From: an uncultured Eubacteriales bacterium
GTDB taxonomy: Bacteria > Bacillota > Clostridia > Christensenellales > Aristaeellaceae
DNA: 5,429 nucleotides
Assembly: GCA_900553905.1 (NCBI GenBank)
Contig: USFL01000125.1
Location: 1-5,429, forward strand
Direction: 5' to 3'
The position numbers were made by a program, and so were the translations under genes. The stretch's first letter is position 1. Each line of letters begins with the position of its first letter. The notes under the pieces are model-generated. The model saw nothing but the letters and a program-made list of their open reading frames with translations. It did not search any database and had not been told where the DNA came from. Below, one piece after another: positions 1 through 4,729 of the stretch.

Positions 1-19
1 TTATCCAGCCGGACGGCGC

Positions 20-1051
20 TCACGCGCGGGGCCCGTTTTCACCGGGGGTGAAGGCCGGAGCCGCCTCGCCCGCCGGAGCGGAAGCCGCCTGCTGCACCGG
101 CGCGCCGCTACGGTTCTGCGGTTGACGGTCCCACAGCGCAAAGGCAGCGGTCAGAATGCGGCGAATGGGCAGCAGCGGCATGTACAGCAACAGAAACGCC
201 ATCAGCAGCGGCACTACAGCCGCCGCCATATCCAGCCCCGACGAACCCTGTTGGGTGAAGGACGCCAGCAGCGCCTCCGCCGCGCCGGTCAGCGCTTCCT
301 TGACCGCCGCTGCCGCAGCGATGGTAAAGGGAATCCACAGGATCAGATTGATCAGGCCCATGCCCAGCTGGGCCAGCCGGCGGCCACGCAGGCGGCGGCG
401 CAGCTCCTTGCGCGGGGAATGGTCATTCCGGTCAGCATAGGCCCAGACATAGCGCGCCGCGCTGTTGCGCACAGCGCCGTACAGCCACACGGCCACGCCC
501 AGCCCCAGAACGGCCAGCACCGCCATGGCGCCGTCCATCAGGGTGTTCTGCGGCGGCGTGAGCGGCGCCGCGCCCACCAGGCCCAGGAAGAAGTTGGCCA
601 CGGCGCACCGCGTCTCCGTCCAGGTGCGGCCCAGCCGGGTCAGGGTGCTGAGCAGGGTGAGCGCATCCACCTCTTTGTACCAGTAGTAGCCATAGATCAG
701 CATGACGAAAAGCGGCAGGCCCCACTTGGCCACATGCACGGCATGCAGGAGGGACTCGGCCAGCTTTTCGCCGTAGTTGCCCATGTTGAGAGCCGTGTCA
801 AAGCTGAAATAGCGGCGGCCGTCCCTCTGCACCAGCGCTTCGGCAAAGGAATAGCGCAGCGGCAGCACCAGCAGCACCAAAAGCACCGGGCACAGCAGCG
901 CCAGCAGCTTCAGCGGCGATCCCGCCGGAAAGACGAACAGGCACGCCAGCGGCGCAAGTGCCGCCAGGCGCAGAAGCAGCGCTACGAACATATACAGAAG
1001 CGTCCGCAAATAAAAAGTGAGCGGATTGTGCACAACGGTTGTGTGTTGCAT
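20..1051 (-). CDS. Polytopic integral membrane protein of unknown function
   Basis: I do not recognise the family. The 343-residue product has about six hydrophobic segments (roughly residues 18-42, 46-64, 107-122, 172-194, 228-250, 276-295). A very basic loop at about 204-226, rich in Arg and Lys, should face the cytoplasm by the positive-inside rule. The last 35 residues are an Ala/Pro/Gly-rich, probably disordered tail. There is no signal peptide, ATP-binding motif or catalytic motif that I can name. Start choice: the frame is open to an ATG at 1090, but a good promoter puts transcription start near 1093, which would leave that ATG almost leaderless. The ATG at 1063 abuts the AGGGAGG ribosome binding site (1064-1070) with no spacing. 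The ATG at 1051 has that site 12 bases upstream and is the best choice. The stop is TGA at 20-22. It is divergent from plsY, and no partner is visible downstream. That the gene is real is fairly sure; its function is unknown. Confidence 0.8.
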   Translation of the reverse strand: MQHTTVVHNPLTFYLRTLLYMFVALLLRLAALAPLACLFVFPAGSPLKLLALLCPVLLVLLVLPLRYSFAEALVQRDGRRYFSFDTALNMGNYGEKLAESLLHAVHVAKWGLPLFVMLIYGYYWYKEVDALTLLSTLTRLGRTWTETRCAVANFFLGLVGAAPLTPPQNTLMDGAMAVLAVLGLGVAVWLYGAVRNSAARYVWAYADRNDHSPRKELRRRLRGRRLAQLGMGLINLILWIPFTIAAAAAVKEALTGAAEALLASFTQQGSSGLDMAAAVVPLLMAFLLLYMPLLPIRRILTAAFALWDRQPQNRSGAPVQQAASAPAGEAAPAFTPGENGPRA

Positions 1052-1063
1052 ACCGGTTTCCAT

Positions 1064-1070
1064 CCTCCCT
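1064..1070 (-). promoter_or_regulatory. Ribosome binding site deciding the membrane-protein start
   Basis: AGGGAGG on the minus strand lies 12 bases before the ATG at 1051 and directly touches the in-frame ATG at 1063. It lies downstream of the in-frame ATG at 1090. It therefore favours 1051 as the start, although the spacing is slightly long. Confidence 0.6.
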
Positions 1071-1078
1071 GTACTTGG

Positions 1079-1088
1079 GTCTATAGAC
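1079..1088. promoter_or_regulatory. Perfect 10-bp palindrome at the leftward start point, possible operator
   Basis: GTCTATAGAC is its own reverse complement and would lie at about +6 to +15 of the leftward transcript. Its TATAGAC half occurs again at 1102-1108, exactly 20 bp away (two helical turns), overlapping the -10 box. This arrangement is typical of repressor sites, but no regulator gene is in view, so the role is inferred. Confidence 0.35.
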
Positions 1089-1099
1089 ATACATAAATT

Positions 1100-1128
1100 A
1101 TTATAGACGATTCAGCCTTGCGTTGCAA
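1100..1128 (-). promoter_or_regulatory. Sigma-A-like promoter of the membrane-protein gene
   Basis: On the minus strand, -35 TTGCAA (1123-1128, 4 of 6 matches to TTGACA) is followed after exactly 17 bases by a perfect -10 TATAAT (1100-1105). Transcription should begin near 1093, leaving a leader of about 42 bases before the ATG at 1051. The surrounding DNA is much more AT-rich than the coding DNA on either side, as expected for a promoter. Assigned by inspection only. Confidence 0.65.
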
Positions 1129-1168
1129 GCGCTGCGGCGCATTTGCCCGGATAAACGAAATGACAGGT

Positions 1169-1196
1169 TTGCATTTTCCCCCGCCTATGCTATAAT
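1169..1196 (+). promoter_or_regulatory. Extended -10 promoter of plsY
   Basis: A perfect TATAAT (1191-1196) is preceded by TG at 1188-1189, giving the extended -10 form TGnTATAAT. A weak -35 TTGCAT (1169-1174, 3 of 6 matches) lies 16 bases upstream; extended -10 promoters tolerate a weak -35. The predicted start is near 1203, giving a leader of about 56 bases. It is back to back with the leftward promoter at 1100-1128. Confidence 0.65.
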
Positions 1197-1230
1197 AAAC
1201 CCGGTTTGCACGGGAAAGACTGAATCACGG

Positions 1231-1244
1231 GCGGCATGGGCCGC
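1231..1244 (+). other. Small hairpin in the plsY leader
   Basis: GCGGC (1231-1235), the loop ATGG, and GCCGC (1240-1244) form a perfect 5-bp GC-rich stem with a four-base loop. It ends five bases before the GGAGGG ribosome binding site (1249-1254), which itself sits only four bases from the plsY ATG. It could affect ribosome loading or be coincidental. It is too small to be a known riboswitch. Confidence 0.3.
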
Positions 1245-1258
1245 AGACGGAGGGACAC

Positions 1259-1882
1259 ATGCGAGAAATTCTGCTTTCGATACTGGTCGCCGCCATCGCC
1301 TATCTGCTGGGGTGTTTTTCCACGGGACTCACGGTATCCGGCGCAAAGGGCGTGGACATCCGAAACCGCGGCAGCAAAAACACCGGCGCGAGCAACGTGC
1401 TGCGCGTGATGGGGCTCAAAAGCGGCCTGATCACCTTTGCGGGCGATTTTCTCAAGGCTGCGCTGTCCTGCTGGATCGGCAGTCTGATTCTGCCGGGAAG
1501 CACCTTCGGCATCGCGCGTTACGGCATGATGCTGGCCGGGCTGTTCGCCATCATCGGGCACAACTGGCCGGTGTTCTACGGTTTCAAGGGCGGCAAGGGC
1601 GTGGCCTGCTCGGCGGCGGTGGTCTTTTTTGTGGACCCGCTGTGGGGCGCAATCGCCATTGCGGCCTGCCTGGCGGTGATCGCGCTGACGCGCTTCATCA
1701 GCCTGGGCAGCATGACGATGCTGTTTTGCTACATGGTGCTGATGTGCATCGCCCACTGGGGGCAATGGGCCGTGTGTCTGTTTACGGTGCTTTTGTTCGC
1801 CATGTGCGTCTGGCGCCACCGCGCCAATATCCAGCGTCTGATGAGCGGCACGGAAAACCGCATCGGTCAGAAAGCAAAATGA
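1259..1882 (+). CDS. plsY: Glycerol-3-phosphate acyltransferase PlsY (acyl-phosphate dependent)
   Basis: PlsY moves an acyl group from acyl-phosphate to the 1-position of glycerol 3-phosphate, giving lysophosphatidic acid, the first membrane step of phospholipid synthesis in most bacteria. PlsX normally supplies the acyl-phosphate and PlsC acts next; neither is in the window. All three family motifs are visible in the 207-residue product. DIRNRGSKNTGASNVLR is at 33-49. GHNWPVFYGFKGGKGVA, the glycine-rich substrate-binding segment, is at 100-116. RHRANIQRLMSGTEN, with its conserved Asn, Arg, Gly and Glu, is at 186-200. The conserved Asp63 and the RFISLGS segment (145-151) are also present. Hydrophobic stretches fit the usual multi-pass topology and the length is normal for the family. 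The ATG at 1259 has GGAGGG four bases upstream, a short but acceptable spacing. It has its own promoter and terminator, so it is probably transcribed alone. Confidence 0.95.
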   Translation: MREILLSILVAAIAYLLGCFSTGLTVSGAKGVDIRNRGSKNTGASNVLRVMGLKSGLITFAGDFLKAALSCWIGSLILPGSTFGIARYGMMLAGLFAIIGHNWPVFYGFKGGKGVACSAAVVFFVDPLWGAIAIAACLAVIALTRFISLGSMTMLFCYMVLMCIAHWGQWAVCLFTVLLFAMCVWRHRANIQRLMSGTENRIGQKAK

Positions 1883-1888
1883 TGGCTG

Positions 1889-1930
1889 AACCGTGGGAGG
1901 GCTCCAGGCAAAGCTCTCCCACGGTTTTTT
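1889..1930 (+). terminator. Intrinsic terminator of plsY
   Basis: A 14-bp stem (1889-1902 with 1913-1926, containing one G-U pair) closes a 10-base loop and runs into six T residues (1925-1930). It starts seven bases after the plsY stop. Read on the minus strand the hairpin is not followed by a T-tract, so it should stop rightward transcription only. Confidence 0.92.
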
Positions 1931-1937
1931 GTATGAG

Positions 1938-1965
1938 AAAGGCCGCCCCCCGATAGGAAGCGGCC
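1938..1965 (-). terminator. Possible weak terminator of the secreted-protein gene
   Basis: On the minus strand, GGCCGC (1960-1965) and GCGGCC (1941-1946) form a 6-bp GC stem about 40 bases after the stop of the secreted-protein gene. It is followed by TTTCTC. The T-tract is short and interrupted, so termination here would be partial. A competing pairing of GGCCTT (1981-1986) with AAGGCC (1939-1944) is possible. Confidence 0.4.
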
Positions 1966-2005
1966 GGGCGCAGCCTGTTGGGCCTTGTGTACGACAGTCA
2001 GGAAT

Positions 2006-3457
2006 TTATTCTTCTATTTCGATCGTTGGGGTACCGCTCGTCATCAGTTGGATAACGCTTTCAGGCAGGTTGCCCAGCGCGGTAAAGGCCGCCTGGGTGA
2101 CATGCGCCTGCAAATCGATAAACAGGGATTGCATTTCCTCGGCGGACAGCTTCATCAGATCGATAGCGGTATCGCCGGTCGCATTGTCGATCGCATCCAG
2201 CACGCTGTCCTCGGCAGGTCCGGAAACCAGCTGGAAGCCGAAGAGAGGCCTGTCGGAGGCCGCGGGTGCGATAATGGCGGCAGCGTTGCCGCGGCTGTAG
2301 AGATTCAGGGTCCGTATGCGGTCGTTGCCCTGGTTCTCGGCATGGTAGGCAAAGGTCACCTGCTGACGGTTCGCCAGCACGGCGAAGTAGCCGTCGCTTA
2401 CGCCGTCCTTGCCCTGCGAGAGCTGAAAGCCCATCAGGCCCAGCGTCTCATCATCGGCAATCATGCTCATGTCCGCGCGATGATCCACACCGTTGTTACC
2501 GGTCAGGCGGTCATAGTTGAAGTTCAGGGCCGCCTTCGTTTCGGTTCCCTCATCAGCAGGAATGGTCATCTCCATGCCCATGTCCATGCCCACGAGTTTG
2601 GTGTCCTCATCGCTGGTGTAGATATTCATGACGAGTTGCAGGTCGCTCTCCTCGTAGACGCTGCGGGCCTGCTCAATCGCCTCATCCACCGCCGCGGACA
2701 GTTCCTCCTCCCCCAGCTCCGGGTTCTGGGACTTGAGCGTCATCTCCATAACCCCGCGCATATACTGCGTATCGCACATGTCCGCCATATCCTCGGAGGT
2801 CAGGACCATGGACATATGGCGGGTGGCCGGATCGCGTTCGGGATCGGTAAACTCGCCTTCCTCAAGGGTCATGTTGTCAAAGAGATGCTCATAAACAGCC
2901 ACCATGTCAGGATCGTCCGGAAAGCTTTCCTGAATCAGTTCCTTAAGCGCTTCGCGATCGTTCATTGCGCTGTCAAGGGTCCCGGTAACCGTGGACGACC
3001 CGGCATAACCGGCTGCGCCGAGGGTTTCCACGATTTTGGTCTTATACAGGTCGAGCGTGTTTTTCAGCGTGGCGGCCATGCCCGCGTCTGTTTCCATGCC
3101 GTTTGCCTCGGCGATTTCCATGACCAGATCGGAGACGTAGGCGAAGCCGTCATCCCAGTTGACATAGTACACGTCGTCCCCCAACAGCGTGGACTGCACG
3201 TACAGGCCGGTGCTGTCCGCGCCCAGCGCAACGGTGGCAATGTCCTCTCCGCCAACGGAAAGCGTAAGCCCGCCCGACTTCTCGCCCTTGGTCAGGGTCA
3301 AAGACAGCGCGTCGCAGAGGTCTGCAATCGCGGGCACTGCGCTCAGGTCGTCGCCGGGAATCAGGGTGAGCGTATGCCGGGTATCGGCCAGCGCCGCCAG
3401 CGGAAGCGCCACAGCCAGTACCAGGCACAGCAGGGTGGTTATCAGCTTGCGGGTCAT
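2006..3457 (-). CDS. Sec-exported acidic protein of unknown function
   Basis: I do not recognise the family. The 483-residue product begins with a classical signal peptide: MTRK, a hydrophobic core over about residues 5-20, and an ALA-D cleavage site after Ala24. The Cys at 11 lacks a lipobox, so the mature protein is probably released or wall-associated rather than a lipoprotein. The mature part is strongly acidic. The N-terminal part (about 25-105) looks strand-rich, then comes a helical stretch (about 108-275). A strand-rich region follows (about 272-390), with an alternating Met pattern GMDMGMEM at 290-297, and then a helical C-terminus. The mature protein has two cysteines, 48 and 228, which could form a disulphide. 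No enzyme motif, cell-wall-binding repeat or LPxTG anchor is seen. The strand layout around 272-330 loosely recalls LolA/LppX-like half-barrels, which is a guess. AAGGAGG (3466-3472) lies eight bases before the ATG, so the start is firm. Own promoter upstream; converges with plsY. Confidence 0.85.
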   Translation of the reverse strand: MTRKLITTLLCLVLAVALPLAALADTRHTLTLIPGDDLSAVPAIADLCDALSLTLTKGEKSGGLTLSVGGEDIATVALGADSTGLYVQSTLLGDDVYYVNWDDGFAYVSDLVMEIAEANGMETDAGMAATLKNTLDLYKTKIVETLGAAGYAGSSTVTGTLDSAMNDREALKELIQESFPDDPDMVAVYEHLFDNMTLEEGEFTDPERDPATRHMSMVLTSEDMADMCDTQYMRGVMEMTLKSQNPELGEEELSAAVDEAIEQARSVYEESDLQLVMNIYTSDEDTKLVGMDMGMEMTIPADEGTETKAALNFNYDRLTGNNGVDHRADMSMIADDETLGLMGFQLSQGKDGVSDGYFAVLANRQQVTFAYHAENQGNDRIRTLNLYSRGNAAAIIAPAASDRPLFGFQLVSGPAEDSVLDAIDNATGDTAIDLMKLSAEEMQSLFIDLQAHVTQAAFTALGNLPESVIQLMTSGTPTIEIEE

Positions 3458-3465
3458 AATCGAAT

Positions 3466-3472
3466 CCTCCTT
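3466..3472 (-). promoter_or_regulatory. Strong ribosome binding site of the secreted-protein gene
   Basis: AAGGAGG on the minus strand, eight bases before the ATG at 3457. It fixes the start and supports the minus strand as the coding one here, where a longer antisense frame is also open. Confidence 0.85.
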
Positions 3473-3515
3473 GTATTTTCTATGGGGTTTGGTTCCTTCC
3501 TTGGTTGGCTTATAC

Positions 3516-3545
3516 AGTATAACGCAAACGGGGGCCGGTTGTCAT
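3516..3545 (-). promoter_or_regulatory. Sigma-A-like promoter of the secreted-protein gene
   Basis: On the minus strand, -35 ATGACA (3540-3545, 5 of 6 matches) and -10 TATACT (3516-3521, 5 of 6 matches) are separated by 18 bases. The start would be near 3509, with a leader of about 50 bases. It lies in the 141-base gap after the 2-epimerase gene, so the secreted protein need not be in the sugar operon. Confidence 0.6.
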
Positions 3546-3551
3546 CCCCGT
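3528..3551 (-). terminator. Possible weak terminator after the 2-epimerase gene
   Basis: On the minus strand ACGGGG (3546-3551) can pair with CCCCGT (3528-3533) across a 12-base loop. The sequence then runs TTGCGTT, a poor T-tract. It lies about 50 bases past the 2-epimerase stop and overlaps the next gene's promoter. No better terminator is visible in the gap, so some read-through into the secreted-protein gene is plausible. Confidence 0.25.
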
Positions 3552-3571
3552 GCCAGCAAAAGCCATGACAA
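3539..3571. promoter_or_regulatory. Inverted repeat over the -35 box, possible operator
   Basis: TTGTCAT (3539-3545) and ATGACAA (3565-3571) are perfect 7-bp inverted copies, 26 bp apart start to start. The first copy contains the -35 hexamer of the promoter for the secreted-protein gene. With a 19-base spacer the repeat is more like a protein-binding dyad than an RNA hairpin. No adjacent regulator is seen. Confidence 0.35.
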
Positions 3572-3598
3572 TGCGCGCGAAGTGTCCGAAATCATGTC

Positions 3599-4729
3599 TC
3601 AGCGCTTCAGCCATACGGTCTCATTGACGATGGGCGTATAGCTCTGAATGAGCTTGACCACCTTGACGCTCACGTTGGTGTCCTCGTAATCCGCCGGCAT
3701 GGCGCGGGGCTCGCCGGCGCGCTGCATGGCGATGGCCAGCTCCGCCGCCTGCTCCACGCTCTTTTGCGTGATGCCGCCGATGACCACCGTACCCTTGTCC
3801 AGCACCTCGGGCCGCTCGGTGGAGGTGCGGATGAGCACGCCGCAGAAGCCCAGCATGGCGCTTTCTTCGCTCAGGGTGCCGCTGTCGCTGAGGACCACCA
3901 GGCTGTTCATCTGCAGGCAGTTGTAGTCGAAAAAGCCAAAGGGCGTAAGGTTCCTGACCAGCGGATGGAATTGGAAATGGCGCTGCTGGATAAACTTCAT
4001 GCTGTGCGGATGTGTGGAATAGATGACCGGGACCTGATAGACCTCGGCCATGTGGTTGATGGCCTGCATCAGGGAGAGAAAATTGTCCTCCAGGTCGATG
4101 TTTTCCTCGCGGTGGGCGCTGACGAGGATGTAGCGGCCCTTCTCCAGCCCCAGGCGGCGGAGCACATCGCTTTGCGCGATCTGCTCCCGGTGGCGCTCCA
4201 GCACCTCGCGCATGGGCGAGCCGGTGACGAAGATGGTTTTTCCGTCGATGCCCTCGCTTAGCAGGTAGCGGCGGCTGTTTTCGGTGTAGGGCAGGTTGAT
4301 GTCGCTGATGTGATCGACGATCTTGCGGTTGATCATCTCGCTCACGTTCCAGTCCCAGCAGCGGTTGCCCGCTTCCATATGGAAGATGGGGATTTTCAGC
4401 CGCTTGGCGGAGATGGCCGAAAGGGCGGAGTTGGTATCGCCCAAAATGAGTACGGCGTCGGGCTGCTCGCGCGCCATCACCCTGTAGCTCTTGGCGATGA
4501 TGTTGCCCATGGTTTCGCCCAGGTCCGCGCCCACGGCGTCCAGATAGATATCGGGATTGCGAAGGCCCAGCTCGCGGAAAAACACCTCGTTGAGCGCGGG
4601 GTCGTAGTTCTGGCCGGTATGCACCACCACATGGTCGAAGTAGCGGTCGGCGCAGCGCATCACGGCGGACAGGCGGATGATCTCCGGCCGCGTGCCCAGC
4701 ACGGTCATGAGCTTGAGCTTGCGGGTCAT
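3599..4729 (-). CDS. capG: UDP-N-acetylhexosamine 2-epimerase, CapG/FnlC/WbjD type (WecB family)
   Basis: Non-hydrolysing cytoplasmic UDP-HexNAc 2-epimerase of the GT-B fold. The 376-residue product carries GTRPE (12-16), HTGQNYD (37-43), GDTNSA (97-102), HMEAGNRC (117-124), SAHREEN (204-210), STHPH (238-242), SDSGTLSEES (281-290) and RTSTERPE (301-308). Asp98, Glu119, Glu131 and His206 line up with the catalytic acids and His known from E. coli WecB. Two features separate it from the WecB/MnaA enzymes that make UDP-ManNAc: GNRC instead of GLRT, and SGTLSEES instead of an SGG-type motif. Both are typical of the CapG/FnlC/WbjD group, which converts UDP-N-acetyl-L-6-deoxytalosamine to UDP-N-acetyl-L-fucosamine. 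The preceding CapF-like gene supports this reading. The segment WDWNVSEM (125-132) departs from the family's usual form. The frame extends to an ATG at 4807, but the ATG at 4729 has AAGGAGG seven bases upstream and overlaps the capF stop as ATGA, indicating translational coupling. A role in making UDP-ManNAc is less likely but not excluded. Confidence 0.92.
   Translation of the reverse strand: MTRKLKLMTVLGTRPEIIRLSAVMRCADRYFDHVVVHTGQNYDPALNEVFFRELGLRNPDIYLDAVGADLGETMGNIIAKSYRVMAREQPDAVLILGDTNSALSAISAKRLKIPIFHMEAGNRCWDWNVSEMINRKIVDHISDINLPYTENSRRYLLSEGIDGKTIFVTGSPMREVLERHREQIAQSDVLRRLGLEKGRYILVSAHREENIDLEDNFLSLMQAINHMAEVYQVPVIYSTHPHSMKFIQQRHFQFHPLVRNLTPFGFFDYNCLQMNSLVVLSDSGTLSEESAMLGFCGVLIRTSTERPEVLDKGTVVIGGITQKSVEQAAELAIAMQRAGEPRAMPADYEDTNVSVKVVKLIQSYTPIVNETVWLKR

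Noticed and set aside
1..19. TTA at the left edge as a minus-strand stop codon of another gene
   Set aside because: Nineteen bases cannot establish a reading frame, and nothing supports a gene here.
122..1096. A 324-codon plus-strand frame opposite the membrane protein
   Set aside because: The Gln/Arg/His-rich translation has no domain character, and the opposite strand encodes clear membrane segments with a promoter and ribosome binding site.
1200..1258. Riboswitch or leader peptide upstream of plsY
   Set aside because: The leader is only about 56 bases with one 5-bp hairpin. The ATG at 1236 is out of frame with plsY and has no ribosome binding site.
1123..1956. A 277-codon plus-strand frame covering plsY in another register
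   Set aside because: It begins before the plsY promoter and runs through its terminator. The overlapping plsY frame has all three family motifs.
1985..3568. A 527-codon open frame on the plus strand, longer than the secreted-protein gene it opposes
   Set aside because: It has no ribosome binding site, runs through the promoter and signal-peptide region of the minus gene, and its His/Gln/Arg/Val-rich product is what the antisense of an acidic GC-rich gene gives. The minus frame has an AAGGAGG site and a signal peptide.
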